This document shows positions 8,028 to 16,842 of a stretch of DNA of 33,045 nt, in pieces. Below the pieces are notes generated by a model. It saw only the letters and a list, made by a program, of their open reading frames with translations, had not been told where the DNA came from and did no database searches. Position 1 is the stretch's first letter. Each line of letters begins with the position of its first letter. The position numbers and the translations under genes were made by a program. This stretch comes from an uncultured beta proteobacterium (GTDB lineage Bacteria > Pseudomonadota > Gammaproteobacteria > Burkholderiales > Nitrosomonadaceae): the NCBI GenBank assembly GCA_900696615.1, contig CAADGS010000024.1:1-33045 (forward strand), given 5' to 3'.

Positions 8028-9647
8028 TTAAGATTTGTCATTCACAGTTTCACGATAATTCGCTAAATTAATCTTATATTTTTTCAATTTAGCATAAACC
8101 GCTCGCGATGAGATTCCCATATTCTCGGAAATTTTCTTTATATCGCCACAGTGCTGTTTTAAAGCCGTTTCGAGGAAAGACTGCTCGATTCTGGCAAGAG
8201 CGCTTCCCTTTACTCCTTTCCATTGCGCAACATTTTCAGCCGGAAATGGAATTTCCAGATCTAATTTAGTTATTTCTTTGCCACTGGTAAAGAGGAGACT
8301 GCGTTCTAAAATGTTTTCCAGTTCACGAACATTACCGGGCCAATGATAAGCCCGAATTTGTTGCATCACTTCGCGGCTGACTGATTCAATTTCTTTCTTA
8401 TATTTTTTATTCAATCGCTGAATAATCGACTGCACGAGATACGGTAGGTCTTCAGTGCGTTCCGCCAAAGGAGGGATGCTTATACGAACAACATTGATAC
8501 GGTAATACAAGTCGTTGCGAAATAAATTTTGCTTAACAAGCTGCTCCAGATCTTGGTTAGTCGCAGAAATAATTCTCACATCGATCGCTAGAGTCTGCTT
8601 ACCGCCTACTCTTTCCATTTCTCCCTCTTGAATTACCCGAAGTAGCCGAGTCTGTGCCGCCGGCGACAATGAATCAATTTCATCTAAAAATAGAGTACCG
8701 CCATCAGCTCTTTCAAAATAGCCTTGATGCACCTCGATGGCCCCAGTAAAAGCACCTTTCTCGTGTCCAAACAACGTGCTTTCTATCAAACTTTCCGGAA
8801 TCGCTCCGCAGTTAATGGGGATAAAAGGTTTTTGGCAACGGTTACTCATGGCATGAATGGCGCGTGCGATTAATTCCTTGCCGACGCCTGTTTGTCCTTG
8901 AATAAGTACCGTCGCCAATGTAGGGGCAATAACTTCGATAGATTGCAATATTCTTTGCATGACCGGAGATTTTGCAACAATTGCAGGCTGTTGATGTTTA
9001 TAAGAAATTCTCTTACTTTGTTTATTCCAAAGCTGCCGCATACTTGTTTCAATGCGTGAATGTAGCGCATTGATATCCTCAATTTCCCTCATTGACGTTG
9101 CGTCAGTGTACTCCAACCCAGCACGTCCTTTCGCTGCGCGTGGATTGGTGTAAATACAAACTTGGCATTTCCCATCGTGACGAGCAATACTTTTTTTAAT
9201 TTCAACTTTGGCATAGCCGAAGTTTCTGGCTGCAATGCCGCCAAATACACTCGAAGTCATCCGACACAATTCTGGAAAATTGGTAACTTGATCGCCAAAT
9301 GGACAACAAGAATTTGTCACCGTTATGCAGTCCTGATTGCTAGTAGCCAGTGAAAATTTACCGCCAATATTATTCTTTAAACCGAGTATAAGCTCTACAT
9401 AACTTTCAATATCGAGATGGTCATGTTTATCGGTGTTTTCCCGGTAAGTTTTTTCAAAAAAACACCCTGCAGTTTTAGCGATATGCTCTATCAGCTGCTC
9501 GCAATGTGCTTGCCCTTGTTGCTCACTCGCATGCATGAGTTCAAGAATGAATGTTTGCAAAAAGAAGACCGGTGTTAATTCTGAAAGAGGATTTTTGTTC
9601 ATAAGCTTTGCATAGTGTGTGAAGCAATTCTTCATTAATTGAATCAT
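8028..9647 (-). CDS. sigma-54-dependent transcriptional activator with cysteine-rich V4R/XylR-N-like sensor domain
   Basis: This 539-residue bacterial enhancer-binding protein has three parts. Residues 1-200 form a ligand-sensing domain that ends in a cysteine-bearing block: NSCCPFG (Cys114, Cys115), PELC (Cys128) and GKCQVC (Cys161, Cys164). This recalls the V4R / XylR-N domain and the cysteine pattern of SufR-type regulators. Residues 225-460 are the AAA+ domain with Walker A GQTGVGKE (251-258), the sigma-54 contact loop GAFTGA (298-303) and Walker B LFLDEID. The C-terminus is a Fis-type helix-turn-helix. It is divergent from a carbonic anhydrase gene that carries a sigma-54 promoter, so that operon is the likely target. 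The start is uncertain because no ATG has a good ribosome site. Confidence 0.88.
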   Translation of the reverse strand: MIQLMKNCFTHYAKLMNKNPLSELTPVFFLQTFILELMHASEQQGQAHCEQLIEHIAKTAGCFFEKTYRENTDKHDHLDIESYVELILGLKNNIGGKFSLATSNQDCITVTNSCCPFGDQVTNFPELCRMTSSVFGGIAARNFGYAKVEIKKSIARHDGKCQVCIYTNPRAAKGRAGLEYTDATSMREIEDINALHSRIETSMRQLWNKQSKRISYKHQQPAIVAKSPVMQRILQSIEVIAPTLATVLIQGQTGVGKELIARAIHAMSNRCQKPFIPINCGAIPESLIESTLFGHEKGAFTGAIEVHQGYFERADGGTLFLDEIDSLSPAAQTRLLRVIQEGEMERVGGKQTLAIDVRIISATNQDLEQLVKQNLFRNDLYYRINVVRISIPPLAERTEDLPYLVQSIIQRLNKKYKKEIESVSREVMQQIRAYHWPGNVRELENILERSLLFTSGKEITKLDLEIPFPAENVAQWKGVKGSALARIEQSFLETALKQHCGDIKKISENMGISSRAVYAKLKKYKINLANYRETVNDKS

Positions 9648-9718
9648 AACTACACGAATACAACAATCATATAATAATAATCTATTGATATTTAATGAAA
9701 AGAAATGGCAGATATAAA

Positions 9719-9734
9719 TGGCATGAAATTTGCG
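9719..9734 (+). promoter_or_regulatory. sigma-54 (-24/-12) promoter of the carbonic anhydrase-fmdB operon
   Basis: TGGCATG, four bases, TTGCG: the GG (9720-9721) and GC (9732-9733) dinucleotides are separated by exactly the distance required for RpoN. It matches the consensus TGGCACG-N4-TTGCA at all but two positions. It points to the gene at 9863 with a predicted leader of about 118 bases, and a sigma-54 activator gene lies on its other side. Confidence 0.78.
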
Positions 9735-9862
9735 TTACCGGTTATGCCTAGAAACTGGTGCGCGACTTACAGAGTCCGAGCAAATCCCTATAAGCGCGCT
9801 TAAACTAAGCAGACAACTTCAGGATATTTTAACTTTCAACAGATACAATAAGGATTAACATA

Positions 9863-10516
9863 ATGAAAACTCTCAAAGAAGAATTAAATGCACGGGTTGC
9901 CGCATACGATCTTTGGGCTCAACGCCGCCGTCATGGACAAGATGGGCATAACAATCGCAAACTGTGGGTATTAACCTGCATGGACGAACGATTACCAATC
10001 GATGAAGCACTCGGTATTCAAGTAGACACTCCCCCGGGCGGGGGCGATGCTCACTGCTTCCGTAATGCGGGAGGTATCGTCACCGACGATGCGATCCGTT
10101 CGGCGATGTTAACTTGCAATTTTTTTGGTACCAAGGAAATCGTCATTGTGCAACATACACAATGCGGCATGCTGTCGGCTAATGCAATCGATTTGGAAAA
10201 AATGTTGCGTGACAAAGGAATCGATACCGACAATATCCCTATGGATCCCACGTTGCCAGAGCTGAAACTGGAGAAAGGTGCATTTGCAAAATGGATCGGC
10301 ATGATGGATGACGTTGATGAAACGTGTTTGAAAACAATAGAAGCATTTAGAAACCATCCTCTTATTCCTAAAGATGTGGTTATCAGCGGTTGGGTCTGGG
10401 AAGTCGAAACCCGCCGCTTAAGAGCACCGACCAGGGATGCAGAAAAACGGGCAAGAACCGATGTCACAGCAGCACAATTCGGCGTCAAAGAAAAGCAACC
10501 TTCGCGTTGGAGTTAG
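9863..10516 (+). CDS. beta-class carbonic anhydrase family protein (possibly carbonyl sulfide/carbon disulfide hydrolase-like)
   Basis: This 217-residue protein has the zinc site of beta carbonic anhydrases: Cys39 in CMDER with the Asp41/Arg43 pair, His98 and Cys101 in HTQCG. It looks like the short, diverged clade that includes mycobacterial Rv1284-type enzymes. The same clade contains carbonyl sulfide hydrolase, so hydration of CO2 and hydrolysis of COS or a similar molecule are both possible. The start at 9863 has AAGGA upstream. It follows a strong sigma-54 promoter and is followed by fmdB, with a hairpin in the 87-base gap. For an autotrophic ammonia oxidiser CO2/bicarbonate exchange is a plausible role, but control by sigma-54 suggests a specific inducer. 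Confidence 0.82.
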   Translation: MKTLKEELNARVAAYDLWAQRRRHGQDGHNNRKLWVLTCMDERLPIDEALGIQVDTPPGGGDAHCFRNAGGIVTDDAIRSAMLTCNFFGTKEIVIVQHTQCGMLSANAIDLEKMLRDKGIDTDNIPMDPTLPELKLEKGAFAKWIGMMDDVDETCLKTIEAFRNHPLIPKDVVISGWVWEVETRRLRAPTRDAEKRARTDVTAAQFGVKEKQPSRWS

Positions 10517-10529
10517 ATTCTAAAAAATT

Positions 10530-10551
10530 GCCACTGGCTTTGGCTGGTGGC
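10530..10551 (+). other. intercistronic hairpin
   Basis: GCCACTGGC, loop TTTG, GCTGGTGGC: a nine-pair stem including two G-U pairs, between the carbonic anhydrase gene and fmdB. There is no U-run after it, so it is more likely an mRNA processing or stability element than a terminator. Confidence 0.45.
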
Positions 10552-10603
10552 CATACCATAATATTTCAGAAAATGAATAATAAAAAGTTAATAGGAACTT
10601 AAA

Positions 10604-10846
10604 ATGCCAACTTATGATTATCAATGCACTCAGTGCCAACACCGGTTCGAGGCATACCGTCCAATCAGTGCTTCCAATCCCGAATGCTTAACATGTGGCG
10701 GTTTGACAGAAAAAATATTTCTTTTCGCTCCAGCTATGTACGGCAACATGGCATGCGGCCGAGAACAAGCAATGCGCTCGTTTGAACAGAATTCTGGTTC
10801 TAAAAACCGCATGCACGGGCCTGGATGCCGATGTGGACAACATTAA
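10604..10846 (+). CDS. FmdB-family zinc-ribbon protein
   Basis: This 80-residue protein has the classic FmdB/CxxC_CxxC_SSSS zinc-ribbon start, MPTYDYQC. Zinc ligands are Cys8, Cys11, Cys28 and Cys31. The tail is rich in glycine and cysteine and ends CRCGQH, which could hold a second metal. Members were named after a putative regulator of formamidase in Methylophilus, but their role is unsettled. AGGA lies eight bases upstream of the ATG. It is the second gene of the apparent sigma-54-controlled operon. Such proteins are often found beside amidase, nitrile or small-molecule hydrolase genes, so it may assist the neighbouring zinc enzyme; that is inference. Confidence 0.85.
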   Translation: MPTYDYQCTQCQHRFEAYRPISASNPECLTCGGLTEKIFLFAPAMYGNMACGREQAMRSFEQNSGSKNRMHGPGCRCGQH

Positions 10847-10891
10847 ATGCGCTCGATTCGATCATTTTTGACAAAACACTTGAAGCAGAGG

Positions 10892-10948
10892 GCGTTACCA
10901 TGTTCGATAGGGGCCATCTATCCTTATCCGTATACTAAACGGTAACGC
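10892..10948. repeat. 8-bp inverted repeat in the fmdB-porin gap
   Basis: GCGTTACC (10892-10899) and GGTAACGC (10941-10948) form an inverted repeat with a 41-base spacer, 45 bases after the fmdB stop. It may fold in the transcript end of the operon, but no U-run follows. The rest of 10847-11110 shows no gene. Confidence 0.3.
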
Positions 10949-11110
10949 TCCAAACCGCTTATACACATGGCGGATCCTACGAGAAACTCAGTACATTCCC
11001 GTTGTGGCGTAAAAAAACGGACTTAAAATACAGCCTTATTTCACAAAACCTGCGCTTTATACCGGCATTACATTGTTTCGATTGCCTCGGAAGCATTCAT
11101 CAACGGCCTA

Positions 11111-12478
11111 TCAAAAACGCCAATCCATTTGCAAACCGCCAATATTGATTTGTTCGGCGTATTGACCAATCAGAAAATCGCCTGTCGTACTGCGATGATT
11201 AATTGCGGCATCGCCCATAAATAAATGCGCATACGCGGCATGTACCGTGATGTTTCTAAACAATGCGTAGCTTACCCCTGCGGTCAACCAATAACGATTA
11301 TTGTCGGGAATTCGCGGAGATCGATGCGATGAATTAGGAACCGGCGTTTGATCGTACGCAAATCCAGTCCTGAAGATCCATTTATTATCCTCAGAAAAAT
11401 AATTGATGCCAGCAGCAATCCGCCACGTATCCTGCCATCGCAAATCCATAACATCATCCCGCTGCGCCGACAAAAAATCAGTTCTCAACTCGCGGATCAA
11501 ACTCCAATGGGTCCATAATGCATCGGCAGATATTTCCCAGCGAGAACTAAAACGGTGAGAAAAACCAAATAACACACTATCCGGCAAAGTGACTGAGGTA
11601 CGTGTCTTGCTGTCGAGGAAGCTCCCGCCAAGTGTTAAGGCCGAAGCATTATTAGGCACAGAAAAATTCGCATGACCATGCACATCATGAGTAATTCTGG
11701 AACGATAGCTGACACCAAAGCGCGTATTCTGATTCAAAGTATAAAAAGCGCCAACATTATAACCAAAACCGACACTGTCACCTTTGAGTGATACATGACC
11801 GTCGGCAGATTGTGGTAACAATCCCTGGCCGGCACACGTAATTGAACCCAATGCTGGCAGGCAAATAGTTCCAAAATCGATTGCATTGGTTAGTTTGGTA
11901 TCGAGGTACTGGACATTAAAACCAGCACCAACTGAAAGCTGTTCTGTAACCTTGAACGATAAAGACGGATTGAAATTCAACGTCAGGAGTTCTGAATCAA
12001 GAGCCTGATAGCGCCCTTTCCAATCCGGATGATAGCTATTTCGCATACCATAGGGACTGTTGAATCCAAAACCGAATGCTAATCTTTGAGTAAGTTCCTG
12101 AACAAAATAAATGTTAGGAACCGATACCAGATCAGGAGAATTGCCGCCGTTATTGCCACTAAGTGGCACCCTCCCCAGTGCAGGATTCAATTGCGAAGCA
12201 CTATCATGAAATACTGCAGACGGTGCAATCACATACCCTGCCGTAGTAACTAACTTACCCTGGATTTGGCTCATTGCTGCCGGATTGAAGAACACCATGC
12301 TGGCATCAGTAAAATTAGTCGGAGCACCGGAAAATGCCTGCCCTAATTCTTTGACACTCTGTTCCATTATGGCTATGCCGGCACTGTATGCCACAGTAGA
12401 AAAACATAAAAACAATCCCCCTAGATAACGGAAACAATGAGGGGAGAAAGGTGTTGCGCTGTAATTCTGTTGAATCAT
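11111..12478 (-). CDS. FadL/OmpP1/TodX-family outer membrane porin
   Basis: This 455-residue precursor has a signal peptide ending near TVAYSAG, then the N-terminal FadL hatch pattern (IAIMEQSVKELGQAFSG, then DASMVFFNPAAM with the NPA motif). The remainder is made of alternating beta strands and ends in MDWRF, the terminal phenylalanine recognised by the Bam machinery. Family members let long-chain fatty acids and other hydrophobic molecules cross the outer membrane. I chose ATG 12478 because GGGAG lies four bases before it; an in-frame ATG at 12496 lacks a ribosome site. It stands alone, convergent with fmdB. The cargo is unknown. Confidence 0.88.
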   Translation of the reverse strand: MIQQNYSATPFSPHCFRYLGGLFLCFSTVAYSAGIAIMEQSVKELGQAFSGAPTNFTDASMVFFNPAAMSQIQGKLVTTAGYVIAPSAVFHDSASQLNPALGRVPLSGNNGGNSPDLVSVPNIYFVQELTQRLAFGFGFNSPYGMRNSYHPDWKGRYQALDSELLTLNFNPSLSFKVTEQLSVGAGFNVQYLDTKLTNAIDFGTICLPALGSITCAGQGLLPQSADGHVSLKGDSVGFGYNVGAFYTLNQNTRFGVSYRSRITHDVHGHANFSVPNNASALTLGGSFLDSKTRTSVTLPDSVLFGFSHRFSSRWEISADALWTHWSLIRELRTDFLSAQRDDVMDLRWQDTWRIAAGINYFSEDNKWIFRTGFAYDQTPVPNSSHRSPRIPDNNRYWLTAGVSYALFRNITVHAAYAHLFMGDAAINHRSTTGDFLIGQYAEQINIGGLQMDWRF

Positions 12479-12712
12479 TTTACTCCCAGTCAGCATTTCT
12501 ATAAGTAATCATGATATCGATATATTCCGCTACCTCATTGAATTCTCGAATATATTTTTCAGAATGTCAACTTAATTGAGTAACCCGTAATCTCCTCCTA
12601 CAACCGCAAAATTCAATCTGCTTATTAAATTAAACAGCGGTTACAAACAGCTTCAAAGAGAAATCCAATCGCAATAAATACAATAAATTAAAATAAGTTT
12701 ATTTCCCTATTG

Positions 12713-12731
12713 CACTAATATATATTTAGTG
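12713..12731. promoter_or_regulatory. dyad upstream of the PAS-GGDEF-EAL gene
   Basis: CACTAA, seven bases (TATATAT), TTAGTG: perfect six-base arms about 50 bases before the start codon, inside an AT-rich leader. It could be an operator overlapping a -10-like TATATT. No other signal is clear in 12479-12780, which holds the divergent promoters of the porin and this gene. Confidence 0.35.
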
Positions 12732-12780
12732 AATTGAGCGACTAATCCAACCTATCCGCAAATGCAAATAGCCTAGTGCC

Positions 12781-15306
12781 ATGAAAAATGATCAGAATGA
12801 ATCGCCGTTGGACGCTTACAAGGAAGAATCCGGTCTTCACCAATCGGATCACTCTGCGGCACTGCTTGCTGAACAAATAAAACTACTTTATCAGCAAGCA
12901 AATAAGGCGTTACTTGCCACATTAATCATTTCCCTGGTCCTGGTATTTGTTTTTTATAATCATATATCGAAACACTGGGCTTTAGGCTGGCTTGCTGCTA
13001 TCTATGTGCTTGCAGTCATTCGGTTTTTTGTCATTCAATCGTATTTTCGCAACAATCCGTCTACTATTGAATCAAGAATCTGGGGGCGTTTTTTTATTGC
13101 AGGCCTTCTACTATCCGGGATACTTTGGGGTTTAGCGGGAGGGATTTTTTTCGTATCAAGCAGTACCCTGCATCAACTATTTCTTGCTTACTTGCTGGGC
13201 GGTATGATCGCAGGTGCCATGGCAACGTTATCGTCGTATCGCAGTGCCTTCCTTGTCTTTGCCATACCAACCATTCTCCCTTTCACTTATCTAATATTGA
13301 ATCAGAATAACGATACCAGCCTACCCATAGCTTTCACTTTTCTGTTTTTTGTAATGATGATGGGGAGGATCTCGCATCGGCTCCATCGCACCATTACCGA
13401 TTCACTGAGTTTAAGATTCGATAATTTCGAGTTATTAAATCGCCTGTACGTTGCTAAGAATCGTCAGAAAGTGATCAATTTCGAGTTACAAAAACAAATC
13501 GTCGAAAAAGATAGGGCACACCATGCATTGCAGTGCGCTAAGGAAGAATTGGAACAACGAGTGATTGAACGCACGGCTGCGCTTGCTTTATCAAAAGATG
13601 TTCTGCAACAGGAAAAAGAACTTTTCCAGGTCACGCTGGCCAGCATTGGCGATGCAGTCATTACTACAGACTCAATGGGAAGAATAACTTACCTAAATCC
13701 CATTGCGGAATTATATACAGGCTGGATAAACCAAGACGCAAATGGCGCATTGTTACAAGATATTTTTCGCCTAAAAGACGCCATCACCGATACTTTGGTT
13801 GAGAATCACCCACTTAACAGGTGCCTACACACACCCGGGGAATCATGCAGAAATCAGGAAAGCTTGTTGGTACAACGAAATAATCATGAATGCTTTATCG
13901 ATTATTCCATTGCGCCAATTCTGAATGATCGCAGAGCCGTAATCGGAACTGTGCTGACTTTCCGGGATGTAACAGAGCAACGTAAATTAACACAAAAACT
14001 TGCGTATCAAGCAGCACACGACTCTCTGACCGGCTTATTAAACCGCGATGAATTTGAAAATAGACTCGGAAAAATTCTAACTTCAACCCGCAAGCACGAT
14101 ACCCACGCACTGCTGTTTTTGGATTTAGACCAATTTAAAGTCATTAATGATACTTGCGGACATAGCGCAGGTGATGAATTGTTACGCCAAGTAACGGCAT
14201 TACTGCATTCCAAATTGCGCACACGCGATACGCTGGCAAGACTAGGCGGCGATGAATTCGGCGTGATCTTGGAACATTGCCCCCAAAATGAAGCAGTGCA
14301 GGTTGCCAATGCATTACGCGAATTGGTACAAAATTTTCGTTTTAGATGGCAGGATAAAACTTTCACCATTGGCGTCAGCATCGGTTTATTCCCTATCACC
14401 CATCACAATGAAGGGCTTGCAAGTGCAATGAGCGCCGCTGATAGCGCTTGTTTCGTCGCCAAAGACAGGGGAAGAAACCGCGTTCATATTTATCAGGTAA
14501 ACGATAATGTACTGCAAAAAAGATCCGGTGAAATGCATTGGCTGCCACGCATACAACAAGCCCTGACAGAGCAACGGTTACGCTTATATTTTCAACCTAT
14601 CATAGCCATTAGCGATAAAAACGAAATCGAAGAGCATGGAGAGATTCTGCTTCGCTTGCAAGGGGAACATAACCAGTTGATCCCCCCCAGTTCTTTTTTA
14701 CCTTCTGCGGAGCGCTACGATCAGATGCTTGCTATCGATCGCTGGGTAGTGGAGCAATCATTTAAGCTACTTAAGGACCGCACACAGCACAATCCCAAAA
14801 ATATGTATGCCATCAATCTTTCGGCCCATGCACTGAGCAGCGAAGATTTTCTTGATTTTGTAGTACACAGTTTAAAAAATTATGGTGGAAACCCATCCAA
14901 TATATGTTTCGAAATTACCGAAAACGTTGCGCTCGCAGATTTGCAACATGTCATGAAATTTATGGAGACATTAAAACTACTCGGATGCCGCTTTTCTATG
15001 GATGATTTTGGCAGCGGTTTGTCTTCATTCGGGTTTTTAAAAAATATTCCTTTGGATTTCCTGAAAATTGATGGACGATTAGTAAAAGGCATACTTAACG
15101 ATCCAATAGATCGGGCAATGGTCGAGGCTATCAATCATATTGGACATGTAATGGAATTGAAAACGATCGCCGAGTGGGTTGAAGATAATGAGACCTTAAA
15201 GCTATTAGCAGAGATGGGGGTCGACTATGTACAAGGCTACGGACTCGCTCGGCCTTACTTATTGCAGTCTGAATTTCTAACACCGGCAAAAATATCCAGC
15301 AAATAA
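12781..15306 (+). CDS. membrane PAS-GGDEF-EAL cyclic-di-GMP protein
   Basis: This 841-residue protein has a hydrophobic N-terminal sensor of about six helices (residues 40-200), a coiled-coil linker (225-280), a PAS domain (about 285-400), a GGDEF domain and an EAL domain. GGDEF is intact at 489-493, and an inhibitory I-site RTRD lies five residues before it. The EAL signature reads EILLRL at 621-626, and later blocks are ITEN, DDFGSG (741-746), LKIDG, AEWVE (for AEGVE) and YVQGYGLARP. The acidic and lysine residues needed for phosphodiesterase activity are all there, so both activities may work. The gene is monocistronic and converges with a glycosyltransferase 25 gene. No good ribosome site is seen at 12781. 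The signal sensed is unknown. Confidence 0.9.
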   Translation: MKNDQNESPLDAYKEESGLHQSDHSAALLAEQIKLLYQQANKALLATLIISLVLVFVFYNHISKHWALGWLAAIYVLAVIRFFVIQSYFRNNPSTIESRIWGRFFIAGLLLSGILWGLAGGIFFVSSSTLHQLFLAYLLGGMIAGAMATLSSYRSAFLVFAIPTILPFTYLILNQNNDTSLPIAFTFLFFVMMMGRISHRLHRTITDSLSLRFDNFELLNRLYVAKNRQKVINFELQKQIVEKDRAHHALQCAKEELEQRVIERTAALALSKDVLQQEKELFQVTLASIGDAVITTDSMGRITYLNPIAELYTGWINQDANGALLQDIFRLKDAITDTLVENHPLNRCLHTPGESCRNQESLLVQRNNHECFIDYSIAPILNDRRAVIGTVLTFRDVTEQRKLTQKLAYQAAHDSLTGLLNRDEFENRLGKILTSTRKHDTHALLFLDLDQFKVINDTCGHSAGDELLRQVTALLHSKLRTRDTLARLGGDEFGVILEHCPQNEAVQVANALRELVQNFRFRWQDKTFTIGVSIGLFPITHHNEGLASAMSAADSACFVAKDRGRNRVHIYQVNDNVLQKRSGEMHWLPRIQQALTEQRLRLYFQPIIAISDKNEIEEHGEILLRLQGEHNQLIPPSSFLPSAERYDQMLAIDRWVVEQSFKLLKDRTQHNPKNMYAINLSAHALSSEDFLDFVVHSLKNYGGNPSNICFEITENVALADLQHVMKFMETLKLLGCRFSMDDFGSGLSSFGFLKNIPLDFLKIDGRLVKGILNDPIDRAMVEAINHIGHVMELKTIAEWVEDNETLKLLAEMGVDYVQGYGLARPYLLQSEFLTPAKISSK

Positions 15307-15345
15307 ATCTTTTGTAAAATGGCTGCATTCGCGAAACCTATCGGG

Positions 15346-16206
15346 CTACTTTTGTATCCTGCTGATAATATCGCTCGTGAAACGGAAGTTCTTTGCATCC
15401 TTAGGGTTGCTGCATTCCACCACCAACTCTTGCCGGGAACAATAACAGTTGAGCTTGCCAATCTCGTTGAGCTCGCTAATGGATTCATCGGCGCTTTTAT
15501 GAATTGGCAAAGACATGGCTATCAGCTTCTCCGCACCTTGCTTAGTAAGAAAATAGGCAGTCAATCCCCAAAAATGACAAGCAAACTTCGATGCGTGCAA
15601 GCTGACATGTTTTATTTTGTTTTTTCTGTGATTAATAAAAAATAAATCGGTATCGGCAGGAATATGCCGCGCATATTCCTGCAAAGTTAGCTTGTCGCAC
15701 GTCAATAACGCATCATCTTCGAGAATGAGGGATATTTTATTGGGTGATCGGAGCGCTGCTTTCCATAATTCGTAGTGAGAAAGGTAAACACCAATTTGCG
15801 CTGAGGTTAATGGCTTACTGGTAGCGGGACAATAATTATCTGGTGCCAATATGCCTTCAGCAACCAACCGATGATGGTTAAGTATCAAACCATCAATTGC
15901 AGGAAAAATTTTAAAATCAAAACCTGCTCTGCTTAATTGTTTCTTGATGAACTTTCGCTTATCCGCCCTGCGCAGCAAGTTAATACAAGTTATATCAAAA
16001 TTAACTGCTTCGCTTTGCGTATACAGTAATTCAATATCGCTTTGCTTCAATGCAAAGCGTAATCGATCAAATGTCAACGACCCAGCAGAATATGCGGACT
16101 GTATGACTGTACTGGTATTAAAAAACCATCGCCATGGACCTGCCGTATCAGTACGATGCGGTCGTACATATTTTTTATATAAATTAGAATATACATTTCT
16201 CATCAT
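15346..16206 (-). CDS. glycosyltransferase family 25 (LPS biosynthesis-type) protein
   Basis: This protein of 286 residues (285 if the second ATG is used) carries the GT25 domain from about residue 70. The opening strand is DITCINLLRRADKR, then LTSAQIGVYLSHYELW (134-149), and the metal-binding motif is LEDDA at 162-166. The family adds galactose or glucose to lipopolysaccharide or other cell-surface sugars. About 70 residues precede the domain without a recognised motif. It is the only gene of its kind here, converging with the GGDEF-EAL gene and preceded by a gene-poor stretch. An overlapping plus-strand frame (15319-15645) is its shadow. Confidence 0.8.
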   Translation of the reverse strand: MMRNVYSNLYKKYVRPHRTDTAGPWRWFFNTSTVIQSAYSAGSLTFDRLRFALKQSDIELLYTQSEAVNFDITCINLLRRADKRKFIKKQLSRAGFDFKIFPAIDGLILNHHRLVAEGILAPDNYCPATSKPLTSAQIGVYLSHYELWKAALRSPNKISLILEDDALLTCDKLTLQEYARHIPADTDLFFINHRKNKIKHVSLHASKFACHFWGLTAYFLTKQGAEKLIAMSLPIHKSADESISELNEIGKLNCYCSRQELVVECSNPKDAKNFRFTSDIISRIQK

Positions 16207-16450
16207 GAAAACTTGCCAAAATCCTGCACCAACTTATCTTTGGAGTCTGCCGGAAGTAAGTAGTCTTAACGAGCCAAGTAGGATAGTAAATGCCAATATT
16301 TTTAATTTTGAGATGCATAGTTATTCGATGTAACGAAAAATTGAGAAAATATAAACCATTATCCAATTGGCACAACTGATTAGCCTTAAGTTCGATAGAC
16401 TCGTAGTGCCTTGTTTATTCGCTAGCAGGCAGAAAAAGTTTTCACCCGCC
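16207..16450. other. AT-rich intergenic DNA upstream of the GT25 gene
   Basis: No ribosome-site-supported gene, hairpin with a T-run or clear repeat is seen here. It presumably contains the promoter of the GT25 gene, but I could not pick one out with confidence. Confidence 0.4.
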
Positions 16451-16680
16451 CGCTAAATACCAAAATTTTTCCCGGTTTTATCATGCAGTAACTCGTCAAA
16501 CCGCATTAACTGATCAAGCATCTTCAGTTGCAGTCAGTTTAGAAAAAATCACTACCTTGAGTGACAGCGCCATCTCGATTGAATAACAATGGTATGGACT
16601 AGCCGGATTTTATAATCGATGTCAGCGCTCTTTCTTAACAAAACATAGAACACAATTCTAGGGTCTTGTTTGGTCATGCA
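16451..16680 (-). pseudogene. decayed IS5-type transposase fragment
   Basis: Read on the minus strand, broken frames give KQDPR, then RKSADIDYKIRLVHTIV, then after stops LTATEDA in one frame and LMRFDELLHDKTGKNFG in another. The order and spacing recall the middle of IS5/IS1182-type DDE transposases (K-HIGVD--s-LvHtv--taAn--D----dLLHg-e---fGD). At least two frameshifts and several stops separate the pieces. No terminal repeats were found. The similarity is weak and by eye; the region 16681-16842 shows nothing further that I recognise. Confidence 0.35.
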
Positions 16681-16842
16681 AAGAGATAACACGAAAAACT
16701 TTTTTCAATATAAGTAGAGTCCAGTATTTAGTCAAGTGTCTGATAAGACATTAAATCATCAAACTTTTTGGAAAGCTTACCGAAGACCAAATCTAAAATT
16801 TGAAGGAGGATAGGGAGTTTTAATTGGCAATGCGTGATAGGG

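Noticed and set aside
7875..8066. 63-codon plus-strand frame between ftsH and the activator gene
   Set aside because: No ribosome site, random composition, and it overlaps the activator 3' end.
15319..15645. 108-codon plus-strand frame
   Set aside because: It is antisense to the GT25 gene, whose domain motifs are clear on the other strand.
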